64,000 nt of DNA from Albugo candida. Taxonomy: Eukaryota > Oomycota > Peronosporomycetes > Albuginales > Albuginaceae. The notes under the pieces were generated by a model. It searched no databases. It was given only the letters and a program-made list of their open reading frames with translations, and had not been told where the DNA came from. A program made the translations under genes and the position numbers. This document shows positions 42,935 to 54,096 of the stretch, piece after piece. The DNA lies in contig CAJNAR010000168.1 of assembly GCA_905220665.1 (NCBI GenBank), forward strand, positions 1-64,000, given 5' to 3'. Numbering within the stretch: the first letter of the stretch is position 1; each line of letters starts with the position of its first letter.

Positions 42935-44255
42935 ATGGTGCTAAGCAACAAAGCACTCACTGGCATCGCCACTTACCGATACAAACCGTGAGCGTATTTT
43001 CTATCCCATCTTTACGTGTATCGCTGACTATGACTTATAGCGGGACCTACACACTTTTGGATAATTTATTGAGTCCATTCTGGACTCGATGTGTGTCATT
43101 CTTTCCACTTTGGATGGCGCCCAATTTGATCACCTTATTGGGAACTTGCACTCTGTTCCTAACAACTGCCATCCAGCTAATTTATTCTCCCCACTTTTCA
43201 GAGACACCTCCTCGATGGATTCCTATGGCTGCAGCCTCGGGCTTGTTCATCTACCAGACACTGGACGCACTGGACGGAAAACAAGCGCGTCGAACCGGAT
43301 CGTCATCGCCTTTGGGTCAGCTGTTTGATCACGGTACCGTACCTCTCTAAAACCTACCTATCCTAATAGTATGTGGCAGGATGCGACGCTGTTTGTACAC
43401 TATTTACAGCACTCAGTGCCGCGGCAACGGTGCAATACGGCGGAGGCTTTGGCACATTTTTCCTTCTTTCTTCACTCTGCATCACATTTTACCTCGCACA
43501 ATGGGAAGAGTATCACACAGGCATTATGACTTGTGGAAATGGCGTTATCGGAGTCACGGAGGGACAATTTCTGCTCATTGGAGTACATTTGATCGCAGTG
43601 GTCTTTGGGAACAATTTGTATACCCATCCGTTATTCCATTCCGAGCGAATCGGAATTGTGACGCCGGCAACAGCTCTCCTCACAGGTCTTATTGCCAGTA
43701 ACATTCTCCTTGTGCTCGGTAATATCACTCGTGTGCTGAAAAACGATCAACGCATCCCGGCCGATGAAATGGGGCACAAACACGTGTCCAAATTTTTGGC
43801 TTGTGTCCAGCTCATTCCCGTCGTACTCGTATCCATTTCCAGTTGGCTGTGGATTTCAGGGCCGAGCGAAGCAGAGTATCGTGCTTTTCCATTACTTTTT
43901 CTTGGTCCAATTGGCATTTTGTATGTTCTTTTATCGGTATGTTCCTTCCACGTTGCCGATTCGGATGATTTGAGATCGTAGATGTCTTTAGACTCGAATG
44001 ATTGTCAGTCATATGTGCAAAGTCCCCTTTCCATCTCAATTGCGTGTGCTTCTTCCTGTGGTGTTGGTGACAATGAATGCACACTTTCCGCGATGGATTG
44101 GCCGCTCAGAGTCGTGGATCCATCCGATGGTGGCAACGATCAGTTTTGGAGCGTTCATGTTGGCGGTCTACACGCACTACGTCTACCATGTCGTGACGGA
44201 AATTTGTGGCCATCTTGGGATTCACGCTTTCAAGATAAAAGCCCGAAAAGAGTGA
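42935..44255 (+). CDS. Choline/ethanolamine phosphotransferase (CDP-alcohol phosphatidyltransferase)
   Basis: This enzyme moves phosphocholine or phosphoethanolamine from the CDP-alcohol to diacylglycerol, the last Kennedy-pathway step, in the ER or Golgi membrane. Four exons (42935-42987, 43041-43333, 43380-43936, 43992-44255) give 388 residues, typical for CEPT/EPT. The full signature D-G-x2-A-R-x8-G-x3-D-x3-D is present, split by intron 2: DGKQARR, then GQLFDHG-CD. About ten hydrophobic helices follow, including the conserved TRMIVSHM-KVPFP segment in exon 4. Substrate preference cannot be read. The stop lies 13 bases from the 3' end of the converging Ku70 gene. Confidence 0.94.
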
Positions 44256-44268
44256 TGCAAATACACTT

Positions 44269-46619
44269 TCAATTTTCTTCAAAACGGTCTTTTGACTCAC
44301 TTGTCACAAATATCTCAATACGATCCACCAATTCTGCTTTTCGTCCTGATGTCGGTTGGCTGTGGAAGCGGAGAAATGCCTGCAACTCTTTGACAGTTTG
44401 TCTTCCAGTCGTATTCTTCTCCACCATTTCTCGCCATTTCCCCAAATCGAACATCTGAGAGGGTGACAAATCGCTTTGTGTATCAATTGAATCGATTCGT
44501 TTGGCGCGTTTTATGGGCTTCTCCTTCATCCTCGACGCCGACTTGGACTATAAAGCTTGTGATGACAAGTCTCGGGAACGTGTATGTCGTACCTTTCGTT
44601 TGGTCTCCGCAGTGTCTGACATTGCTCCAAAGGCTTCTTTGAATCTCTCAATTGCGTCCTTCACAGAACAGCAGCCTCAGCAACACGTGAGCCTTACATT
44701 AAAGTCAACCTGGACGTCCTCTTGAGCAAATCCTGCTGCATCGGGTAAGGTGGAGTCGTGAGCTTCATCGTATTCCAGCTCTTCTTCATTCAATGCAAGT
44801 GCCTGAATGCTTGCATAATGCTTCTGAAGCTCTATGTACACATTCAGCAGGACGCAACATACTCCCAAAGAGCGATACTCGACCTGGATTCTCGAATCTC
44901 GGCACATCTGCAAGCTCAAGCTTTTCGATCATCGTCATGGCCAAATTCACAGCTTCTTTATCAACTACGAAGAACTGAACAGAGCTCCAAGAAGATAAAA
45001 GTATGACTAACCGGTTGGAATCTCGTGATTGTCCACGCGTATGTCTCGAATATCGTCGAGATACGGAAGGAAGATCACGTGGAAGCCTGTAGGTCTGATC
45101 TGCCCCAACTCATCGTTCTCCTCGCGCTGGGGCAGGAGTGCGACATAGCGAGGCTCACTATACTTTCTTGCAATCATTCGCGCCAAACCATACATTTTCT
45201 TCTTTTCCATAGCCAAAAGCAAAGCAATCAATGCCTTGGTACTTCCCTCAATGAAAGCATCGCATGGAAATATGAAATACGGAGATCGAATATTATCACA
45301 ATCGCGAAGACAGTCAATCGGCTGGAAGCAGATGAGCTCGAAACTGGGCGTTCCGGCGAATTTCATCTCCATCACATCGTCTTTGGAAAAGTAGACCCGA
45401 GTGCCTCCGTATGCGTAATATCGTTTGATCTGCTCTGGAGTGAGATACGCGCCAGTATCCTCACAAAGCCATTTCGTCTCTGCGACGAGAGGTCGATTGG
45501 TTGTGGCATTGAGAAATATTGGCGTGCTTTTGTGCTGAACGATTGCTAAAGCGTATACTTCGACGCCGATGGAAATTGAGTGTGTGAGGCGTAACGGGAG
45601 GATTGCGAGTCGACGTTTCCGAAACCGCTTTCGGAGTAGAGTCTCCATGAGGTCATTGAGTGATGTGATTCCGAACGCTGGTTGGATCAAATTCTTCTTT
45701 TCGTCTGATTCCATTGAGTGTGAGGTCTCTTTCATGACATCCTCAAAAACGGTATCGTAAAATTTCGTGAGGTCAAAATTCGGAGTGTCGGGAGGATGAA
45801 TGTAAAAGAGGGAGAGGGATCGTTCAAGTTCGAGGTGATTCTAGTGAGGAGAACGAATGAGTGAGGTCTGATGGGAGATGCGAATAACCTGTGCTTGTAT
45901 TCGGAATCGAGACTTCTCCATCTCATCTGGAAGGACTGGGGCATCGTCGTTGGTGAAAATCCAAATTCGTTGCGTATCGTTTCGGTTGAGTCTTTTGTGA
46001 GGTAATGAGTGGAAGGAGGTAATGAGTCAGAGTGTGGAATCACTCACTTTGCCTCGCTGAACACAGTTCCGGCTTGCCACAGAATATTACTTACAGCGAG
46101 TTGCTCGTTATTTTGCATACTTTTAAATTCGGATCGTATGATATCGGAGGGGGTGGAGTACAATGTCTGATGAGAATGAGGTGAGTTGGGGGTACAGTTT
46201 TATAAGTGCGTACTTTTAGAGATCTGATTCGCTGTGCGGACGAAAATGTGAGAGGTTGGTACTCAAATATCTGAGCGATAGCGCTACTGCCAGTGACTTT
46301 GTACTAATCATAACTAGGAGTTAATGCGAACTTAGTTGGTATTGGTACGTAGTACCGAGCCGAAAAATATAATTCCGATGAGTGAATTATCGCGAGCGAT
46401 GATTTTAGATTTCATGATTTTGATAAGAACGTTTATGCAAGCGTGAAACCAACTTATTGGATCCTTTTGATCGCCTGGTAGTTGGCTGGACTGGGTTGAT
46501 ACAAACATGGATTCGCGAATGTCCAAAAGTACGAGAAGAGCATCCTTTCCGTGACGTTCTTCGGTCCATTCTTGAGTTGTCTCATTTTCTTCCGATTCAG
46601 TTTCATTCCAAACATCCAT
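44269..46619 (-). CDS. KU70: Ku70, DNA end-binding protein of non-homologous end joining
   Basis: Nine exons (46619-46356, 46303-46214, 46166-46048, 45991-45889, 45840-45012, 44964-44884, 44831-44698, 44658-44593, 44547-44269) give 654 residues. Ku70 pairs with Ku80 in a ring on DNA ends. The N-terminal vWA domain is clear (ALLVLLDIRESMF, IFFGS, FEYQPL-SAQRIRSLK, RIWIFTNDDAPVLP). The large middle exon holds the beta-barrel (GVEVYALAIV, SFELICFQPIDCL, ALIALLLAM-KKKMYGLAR). Later exons give ENPELQKHYASIQALAL and DAAGFAQ, then KEAFGAMSDTAETKRK. The C-terminus is a SAP domain (TVKELQAFLRFH, GRKAELVDRI). All domains and length fit Ku70 and not Ku80. Exon 2 acceptor TTAG is the weakest join. Confidence 0.94.
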
Positions 46620-46992
46620 CGAGAGCGTGCGTTTTTATTACCCAATATGATTGGAGAGTATAGTATCAGCCAATCAAAAGCGCTAAGATATCTCCTTAGC
46701 AAAAAGGCGTCATGTAGTCGCACACATTCAAGTCGACGTATCTATGGTATGCGTTTTCGTAGACGAACCAACAGCCGCCAAAATAGTATGACATCTTGCG
46801 TGCGATGTGATATGTGCGTCCCGCACTTATAACGTCTCGACGCAGAATCCGGAGCGAAATCGGTCGTAACGGCTCAATTAAAACGTCATCAGTCGGACCG
46901 ATCAGACGTTTAACATCATCTTAACTACATCCCGTTCCAGTGAATAAACATTGCACATCTCAACACTTTCGACATACAAACTTGCAATATAA
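46620..46992. other. Divergent promoter interval (Ku70 / CUE gene)
   Basis: About 370 bases between two divergent starts. No coding signal; probably contains both promoters. Confidence 0.5.
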
Positions 46993-47831
46993 ATGTCAGA
47001 CCAAAACGTTCTCGTTTTGCGTTCCATGTTCCCGACGTGGGACTTGAATGCGCTGAATGATGTGCTTCACGCTAATCGAGACCACCTCGACAGAACAATC
47101 GATGCGATTTTATCCTTAACACATTCTTCCGACACCAAAGCGGCGCAACTCGTCTTACCGGAGGATTTTCTACGACTCCCAGAGCTCGAGAACCCTGCGC
47201 ACAAGTATGCACCCACAGCTGCGCAGATGGAGCAGGACGCGATGCTCGCTCGAATGCTGCAAACAGAGTATTTTGCGCGACAGTTGCTGTCAGACGACAG
47301 ATTGATGTTTGAACGAAGCACTTTGGGTTTGCAGAAAGAGGAGAATGACATTTCTACCACAGAAGCGGCTTCTAAGGCGTATATAACCGCAAGGAAACGG
47401 ATTTCTTCCGTGAGCGAAGGTATGAATGATTGCGGACAATTGGAGCGAATTGCTGACTGCACAGTGTTATGTAGCTGCCAAAAGCAAAATGCATGAGTTA
47501 TATCTTCGATTTCAGACGCGGAATGACGCACGAAGCCGCAGTGACCCGTACAGGTTGGTCGATCATTTTGATGTACCGTTTGATATGCTCAATTTTGTGC
47601 AGCCATCGCCCTTTAGTGGCCGCGGACTCGGATTCAGACGATGAATATGGTGGAGTTGGCTTTGCAAGTCGACATGAGAGCGAAGTGCATCTCCGACCGG
47701 CGCAACACACTTTTGACAGAGCGAGTTCAGAGACGCGTGGAAAACCTATTGAGAGCCGATTTGGACAACCTCCACTTCCGAAATATGACGCAGGAAGTGT
47801 CAACCGTAGTGGAAGACAAAGGAGTGTTTAG
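46993..47831 (+). CDS. CUE-domain protein (244 aa)
   Basis: Three exons (46993-47419, 47475-47553, 47603-47831) give 244 residues. Residues 1-45 form a CUE/UBA-like ubiquitin-binding domain: VLRSMFPTWDLNALNDVL with the M-F-P motif, then DRTIDAILSL with the late Leu-Leu. The middle has AQMEQDAMLARMLQTEYF, also seen after CUE domains in CUEDC1-like proteins. The C-terminus is acidic then basic and unstructured (DSDSDDEYGG). Probable ubiquitin adaptor. Its 3' end is 20 bases from the converging GYF gene. Confidence 0.85.
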
Positions 47832-47851
47832 CAAATTATCGCATTTGACAC

Positions 47852-48996
47852 CTACAAATATTGATGGAAATCAATGCTGTCCGAACGTTGCCAGTCGCTG
47901 ACTAAGTGGAGATTCTGATTCTCGGTCGTATTTCCGCAGATTTCATCTTCAAAATCCTCGAACATCTCATCAGCAGCAGAAGTTTGCGTCCCCGTCATGT
48001 GTTGTCCCGTCATTTGTTGCTCTTCTTCCGTATGTTGTGGCCTCATTATGCGCATTTCTACAGACTTTTCGCCAATAAAGTAACCCTATGGAGAGACACA
48101 TCGCATCCATTAATGGCATCATCATCAAACATGAAGATATGTTCACGTCAAAGCAACGAAACAAACTTGCTGCTTCCATTGCAAAATTGTCGAAGTTGCA
48201 AATGGCCCATGAATTTCTCCATTTTCGAGACCTTTGTACTCCCACATGACTTCAGATGGAGCTTTATTGGCTGACGCTGTCGACACTGCATCTCCTCCTT
48301 TGGCTTCCAACGTGTCGTTCCGAGCAACAGAGTTTTCGGCTTCGATGAATTCTTCTTGGAGCTGACTGTACGTGTCGACATGGCCGTGTGTCATCAACAA
48401 AGCAGCGGCCTCAGTGATTAGATCAAATTGCCGTTTCTCCTCTTCCGTCTGTGGTACCGGCTCGTGTATCTTCGTATCCTTTCCAGCATCAGAACGCTGA
48501 CGCTTTCTTAAAGGACGTTTTGGTCGTTTTGTACCTTCAAGAAACATTAGATGGCCACAAACATACAACAATGCCACCTACCTAGACGTCGTAATGCATT
48601 TAAGACGTTTTCACCGGGCTCAAGCAATTGACCTAGAAGCTCCTTTGCTTTGACTATAGTAAGTGTCTCCTCTGTTTCTTCCCGTGCATTTATACGAAGA
48701 TGAGCTTTACGCGCACGTTCCACCTGTTCCTCTGTGTACCCTTCCATCCAAGCGTCTTCTTGCACATTTTTCTCTTCCTTATTCCACACAAAATGACCAT
48801 TTTCATCAAATCTTCCATCATCCTTTTCGTCCTTCATATCGAATGATGTGAATCCAATAGCAGTACCTTTCTGCGCTTCGATCACTGTATTTCCATGAGG
48901 CCTATCAGATCCGTCTTCACCTTGCTTCTGCTCCTCTTGGTCGCTCATTTCTTGTAGAGAAGTATTCGATTTAGTATCAAATCTCACCATTTTCAT
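47852..48996 (-). CDS. CD2BP2/LIN1-like GYF-domain splicing factor
   Basis: CD2BP2/Lin1 (U5-52K) belongs to the U5 snRNP and binds Pro-rich ligands through its GYF domain. Three exons (48996-48582, 48534-48167, 48085-47852) give 338 residues. The N-terminus has KMVRFD and acidic stretches, then FTSFDMKDEKDDGRFDENGHFVW and EDAWMEGYTEEQ, a hallmark block of this family. The later ENVLNALRRLG and SQLQEEF helices also fit. The GYF domain spans the last intron: MWEYKGLENGEIHGPFATSTILQWKQQ-GYFIGEKSVEMR. The W-x-Y-K, GPF, W and GYF features are all present. An in-frame TTG lies four codons upstream; the ATG at 48996 is preferred. Confidence 0.92.
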
Positions 48997-50040
48997 GGGA
49001 CCGGCCAATAATTCTACATCCGAGCAACATTACACACACAAAATCATAATTCGATTGGTTGATCAGAAGTCGAGTTAACATTCAGAACACATAACGCAGA
49101 AAGAGAGCAAAGTCAAAGATTGTTGTGATAAGAAGACTGGACTATATGGTCTACCAAATCACTAAGAGCAGCTGGTCAGAGTAAGCGAGGCTAAGGAGTT
49201 GTCACATCAGCCTGGATCTTGGGTCAGCTTCCTCGTCATGTCAGAGCTCGTTGTGTTGATAGTCGAAGGACCATTCACAAAATCTCACATAATCCCACCT
49301 TCCTTTACAACTTGATGGATGGGTGCAGCTCAAGTCTATAAGCCTTCTGAATGAGAAAAGCATCAATACATGCATGAGATATGATTTTCCATGCGATATT
49401 ATCGATCGCGTGTGGGTACAGTGACATGTTGGATTGGGATGCTATCTCAGCCTTTGTCGTCAAAGAAATCTTCCTCTTCTGCAACTCATCTATATAGCTA
49501 TTCCACAAAATTGCAGTGTTCTCTGTTTGCTTTCTTTCTTCTCTTCAATTGCTGGTAGCTCTGGCGAAGCAATATATGTCGATAATCAAACCACTGCGTT
49601 GATTGCGTTCCAAAGCCATTGATTCTCGCATCGCCCATAACAGCTGTTCTATATGAGAAACTATCCTCAAACATCATCCATCGCTAATAGAATAACTTGC
49701 ATGGCCGTTATGCATTTCTGCATGCTGCAGGAGTGACAATTCCATGTAGGAGCAGCAGTTGGATTTTTGTGCATTTTCATTCGGTACAGGCGTATACGTA
49801 TAGTTGAGTGTTATTAAGCAATTGGATTGATTAAACAGGTCAAAGAAGTCGTAATAATAAAGTGTTAAAGTTTTCGCGTGAGCAATCACTACTTCTATCT
49901 TCCTGATAGATAGCAAAATCCTTGGATAAGTACTTTAGCATAACTGAAATCGGTGACTGTAGAATCTTAACATTGCTGACACGAAATCGTAATATTTTGA
50001 TATATTTACGTTACATATCGTAATTACACTCACTGGTCAA
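48997..50040. other. 1.0-kb interval without a supported gene
   Basis: AT-rich. Small frames on both strands (for example 49305-49508 minus, 49674-49916 minus) with no recognisable features. Confidence 0.5.
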
Positions 50041-50920
50041 ATGGTACGAGGCTCAGTTACGTTTTCATCAAGATGATGCTGACAAGTGTGGTGTGCACGA
50101 TAGGGCAAGCAGAAGACCACAAGACAGTTTGCGATTGTAAAACGCACAATAAACCCAAAAAACCCAAAAATGTGCGTGCGATTTCACTCTTTCGTACGCA
50201 ATTTTTGACAAATCGTTTTGCCTCCAGCATTTCTGTACAGCGGAAAGAAGCCGAAGAGCAAGTAAAACGAAAAAAACGAGAGGCACCAAAGCAAATGTAT
50301 AGCCCTATCTCCAATTCCACTATTACCAGTCATCTGAGTACCGCTGTTGTAGCGACCAAACTCCTTCGACTTTGTTTTTTGAATACAATGCCGACTTGGG
50401 TCCACCGTATCATGTCTTGATCGATACAAACTTTATCAATTTCAGCATCAAAAATAAGCTCGAACTCGTATCGGCAATGATGGATTGTCTTCTTGCAAAA
50501 TGTAACCTTATTGTACTCGTGTGTATGTTAATATTAACATGTGATTTCAATCAACAAGGCATTCCGTGCATAACCGATTGTGTGATGGGCGAATTGGAAA
50601 AGCTTGGTCACAAATACCGAGTCGCATTGCGGTATGTACTGCTTCATTCGGATTATGATAAAAACGTGATGGCGTATATGGACAATAGATTGGCCAAGGA
50701 TCCTCGATTCGATCGACTCCCATGCACGCACAAAGGGACGTATGCGGATGATTGCCTGTTACAACGCGTTCAACAGCATCGATGCTATATAATCGCTACA
50801 TGTGATCGCGAGCTGAAGAGAAGAGTTCGTAAAGTACCCGGTGTTCCAATCATGTATATTTCCAGCCGTAAGTATGCTATCGAGCGGATGCCTGAAGCCA
50901 ATGCAGCCAAAGTAAAATAG
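50041..50920 (+). CDS. FCF1: rRNA-processing endonuclease FCF1/UTP24 (PIN domain)
   Basis: FCF1 cuts pre-rRNA at sites A1 and A2 in the small-subunit processome. Six coding exons (50041-50043, 50104-50171, 50228-50296, 50353-50501, 50559-50631, 50689-50920) give 197 residues, the family length. The first coding exon is the ATG alone, followed at once by a GTACGAGG donor; exon 2 continues GKQKTTRQFAIVKRTINPK, as in the family. PIN motifs are intact: LIDTNFINFS, MMDCL, CIPCITDCVMGELEKLG, PCTHKGTYADDCL and CYIIATCDRELKRRVRK-PGVPIMYI. Catalytic acids are present. Converges with the TBP-like gene. Confidence 0.93.
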
Positions 50921-50999
50921 AAGTATCAACCCGCATCTCACTTGTTCCACATCTCTAAACCAGAACAATCAACCCATCGGGCAAAAGTTGTCAGATGCC

Positions 51000-51908
51000 T
51001 CAATCGTCTTCATCCTTTGCGTCCATATTCGCATCGACTTTGGCGTCTAAATTCTCTCGCTGGTCTACTTGTTTCTTGTCTTCAAACTGTACCAAAAGCT
51101 ATGCGTCTGCGTCAGTTGAGATCCGCCAAGTGATCAGTTGTAGAGCGTACCGGGTAAATCTGCTCACAGGCCGCGTGCAAATCACGTGGATCCTGGATTA
51201 AGGATGAAACCTTAACATCGGTGTCGACAATTCAATCAGGACAAACCTTTGAGCCAGTAAAGACCAGTTTTCCGCTGACAAAGACCAAAATCTTGACAGA
51301 TGGATGTGCGAGACGATAGATTAGTGCGGGATACAATTCCGGCTCATACTTTGCATGAGAGAGGGGAAACCAAGCATTAGCAATGTTGGTGTCCACAGAG
51401 TGTTTGAACATACGATGCAACGAGACGCGTGCGCGGACGCAAATTTCTCCATCAAAATCCTAAATCCCACGTCGCAATTGCCAATAACGTTTCGTATCTT
51501 GAAATCGATCAAGTTCACGCCAGGATAATCCATTTTCTGATAGCGCAAGCGTCAGTTCGCGTATACTCACGTATAACTTGCATCCTCACCTGTATAATCT
51601 GTGTGAATTTACGTGCGGCTGTTTTGACTTCCTCTTCAGAATTCGCTCCCGTAACGACTAGCTTCCCGTTTGAAAAAAGCATAGCTGTAGTATCAGGTGA
51701 AGGAATCTTCATGAGAATACAGTTTTTCTTCGGTACGAGTTCGGCTCTTTTCTGTGATTTCATGAGCAAGTCGGTGAGGTCAAAGCGCATGCCGAGATTA
51801 GCCGAACAAACAAAGTTCCTTCACAGCATTTGTCATATCGATAGGTGGATCATAAGAAGAATTCTTGACTTACTTGATCTCTACGGGAGGAACGACCGAC
51901 GAGGTCAT
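51000..51908 (-). CDS. TBP-like factor (TATA-binding protein family, divergent)
   Basis: Six exons (51908-51874, 51818-51590, 51536-51414, 51348-51247, 51192-51151, 51098-51000) give 209 residues. Two TBP repeats are clear: IKNFVCSANLGMRFDL, TAMLFSNGKLVVTGANSEEE, AARKF; then LIDFKIRNVIGNCDVGF, YEPELYPALIYRL, ILVFVSGKLVFTGSK and a final AACEQIYP. TBP family proteins seat the general transcription machinery on promoters. Against canonical TBP, the first intercalating Phe (R-F-A-A) is Lys and the third (P-E-L-F) is Tyr; the other two Phe (MLF, LVF), the two base-contacting Asn and the Thr of VTGA and FTGS remain. The C-terminal tail is acidic (KDEDD). So this may be a TBP-related factor (TRF/TLF). 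The last exon is the least certain. Confidence 0.85.
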
Positions 51909-52290
51909 TCTTGCGATTTATAGCGTCGTTCCTAATTATATGTAAAATACGAACTCAACAGTGTTATGTTTTGTTGCGATTTTGATAACGGGAAAAATAA
52001 TGTTAGTAACCTTCGATAAAATCAAGTTTCCCGAAAGTATACAAAGTCCTAAACGATCTTACGGTCCGCTGTATCCATTGATGACATTGTATAGTCACAT
52101 GTCTCGTACCTGATCTGCCTAGTCTCATCTCTAGTGCTGGTTTTCAGGCGGGTTCGGGTCACGTCACGTCACACCACAGAACGTCGAAGTCGGAGAGGTT
52201 AAAGAAAAAAGACACAAAAATTACAGAAGAGTCACAAATCATTTCCTCGGATACAACTCAAGGCTTGCATCAGACCCATAATCGCCCATA
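51909..52290. other. Divergent promoter interval
   Basis: About 380 bases between the TBP-like gene and the zinc-finger gene. No coding frames; likely promoter sequence for both. Confidence 0.5.
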
Positions 52291-53799
52291 ATGGATTGGA
52301 TGCGTAACCGAGAACAGATTTTAACAGTACACTCATCAAAACCTGTATCATCAGCAGCTGGTCAGGAAAGACCAACGTTTACTATTTCTTCCGCCGAAGA
52401 AAGTCAGAACAAATCGCAACTCTATGAGCCGAATCCTCCAAAGTTTGTCTTAATCGACTCTAAAAATCGTATTCGTGAACTGACTGAAACCAGTTCTTCT
52501 ATTTCCATTCCTTCTATTGGCTCTTTTTCGGCTCCGAAAACACAGCCCATTCCGGTACCCTCTATACGGAACCTTAGCTTAGAAACGTCACAAAATCGAG
52601 GGAGCATACAAATTTCTAATTTAGAAGAAGACGATGACTCGATACATCCAACACAACGTATGTTGGAGCAGCAACTGCAGTATCAACGTCAAGAAATGAA
52701 ATACCATATCAAACCACCCAAATGCACTTTTCAAAGCTGTAATGCGCACACACCAAATACTTCAGATCAACAATTTATACAACAAAACTGTATGCAACCA
52801 CACGCAGCGACATATTCTGATTCCAAATCAGCACAAGTACGATTCAGATCTGAAACGGAATCTTGTAAGGCAAATGTGCACGGACTAGCTGCCTCGTTAC
52901 CAGCTAGATCGACACTGAGTAGTACTTTTGGCAACGATTACGTTGGAATACCGTGTAAGAATCATTTCGATAAAAACGTATCTTTTGCATTGGGATCCAG
53001 TCCTCGATTACCGTCTTTGGATGAATTTCGTGCCGATTCAAAGTTCAGAATGGCACTCGCATCTCCTGCTATATCGTTACGGTCCGGTTTGCAGAGTTCG
53101 TACCCGCAGCTCGGATTCATTCCGCCTCAAGGAGCTGAAAGTTCGTCAAGCTCACTGGCTTCTTCCTACTCGTACCCGCATTTGCAGTCTCCAAATTTAT
53201 CTCAGACTTCATCGTCGGGTTACGTAGATACGAAACCCTCGATGGAATGTGTCATGTCGGATGAAGATGAAGTCAAAGGTGAGAGAAACATCGTGTCAGC
53301 GGCAATGTTGTTGAGTTCAAGTATGCCCGCATCAACCACAGCTATGGGTGATCCTATGGCATCGACATTACGCTCGGGTCGGGTTTGTCGACAAACAAAT
53401 TGCTCCAATGTCGCACGGTCTCGTGGGTTATGTCGAACTCATGGCGGGGGAAAACGGTGCTCGCATCCACACTGTAATAAAAGCGCACAAGCAAATCGAA
53501 AGTGTATAGCGCATGGTGGGGGTACACCTTGTTCATTTCCCGATTGTGAAAAAACTGCGCAATCGCGTGGGTTGTGTAAGGCACATGGTGGTGGAGCACG
53601 TTGTAAATTTCCAAAATGTCCCAAAAGCAGTCAGTCACGAGGCTTGTGCCGTGGCCACGGCGGTGGGATTAAATGCAAAGCGGATGGGTGTGAGAAATGG
53701 GTTCAAAGAAACGGGTATTGTATAAAACATGGGCGAGAGTTTGGAATCCCCAATCCACGTGAGGCCATTAATTTGCGTGAACGTGCCATGACCACGTAA
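52291..53799 (+). CDS. WRKY19-like Cys/His 'HGGG' zinc-finger protein (502 aa)
   Basis: Intronless, ATG to TAA. The first 360 residues are Ser/Pro/Gln-rich and disordered, with a Ser-rich stretch (ESSSSSLASSYSY). The C-terminus (about residues 365-480) holds five tandem 23-24-residue units of the form C-x4-5-C-x-K-x-A-Q-x-R-G-L-C-x-x-H-G-G-G (first CRQTNCSNVARSRGLCRTH, last CKADGCEKWVQRNGYC). Each can bind zinc through C-C-C-H. Such repeats are annotated as WRKY19-like zinc fingers in oomycete genomes; the link to plant WRKY DNA-binding is loose. It probably acts as a nuclear DNA- or protein-binding regulator. Confidence 0.88.
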   Translation: MDWMRNREQILTVHSSKPVSSAAGQERPTFTISSAEESQNKSQLYEPNPPKFVLIDSKNRIRELTETSSSISIPSIGSFSAPKTQPIPVPSIRNLSLETSQNRGSIQISNLEEDDDSIHPTQRMLEQQLQYQRQEMKYHIKPPKCTFQSCNAHTPNTSDQQFIQQNCMQPHAATYSDSKSAQVRFRSETESCKANVHGLAASLPARSTLSSTFGNDYVGIPCKNHFDKNVSFALGSSPRLPSLDEFRADSKFRMALASPAISLRSGLQSSYPQLGFIPPQGAESSSSSLASSYSYPHLQSPNLSQTSSSGYVDTKPSMECVMSDEDEVKGERNIVSAAMLLSSSMPASTTAMGDPMASTLRSGRVCRQTNCSNVARSRGLCRTHGGGKRCSHPHCNKSAQANRKCIAHGGGTPCSFPDCEKTAQSRGLCKAHGGGARCKFPKCPKSSQSRGLCRGHGGGIKCKADGCEKWVQRNGYCIKHGREFGIPNPREAINLRERAMTT

Positions 53800-54096
53800 T
53801 CACGCTAGGTTTATTTATAGAGTTGTGGGGTTTTATTCATGTCACGCGCTGTATTAAAGATACAAAGTAAAGAGCTGAAGTTTGAAAGCCGGTTGTTCCA
53901 AAATTGAGCATCCGTCAAGGGTAAAAACTGAGCTATTTCGATACTACATGGAAGCTCCCTAGCCATTGATTACGCTTATGACTTTCGGAAAAATAAACCA
54001 ACTCAATAGCCGGTGGCGGTCCTGATTATTTATACATGAGGCTACAAGTAAATCAAACTTTACGTTGTACATAGAAACATCCGATAATAGACACTC

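Noticed and set aside
43937..43991. Early stop in the CDP-alcohol phosphotransferase after 315 residues
   Set aside because: The frame to 43981 runs into a GTATGT...TTTAG intron; splicing continues to the conserved TRMIVSHM helix in exon 4.
51321..51548. Apparent frameshift in the second TBP repeat
   Set aside because: A GTATGT...CAAAG intron (51349-51413) joins CDVGFRILMEKF... directly to YEPELY in phase, matching TBP spacing, so no frameshift is needed.
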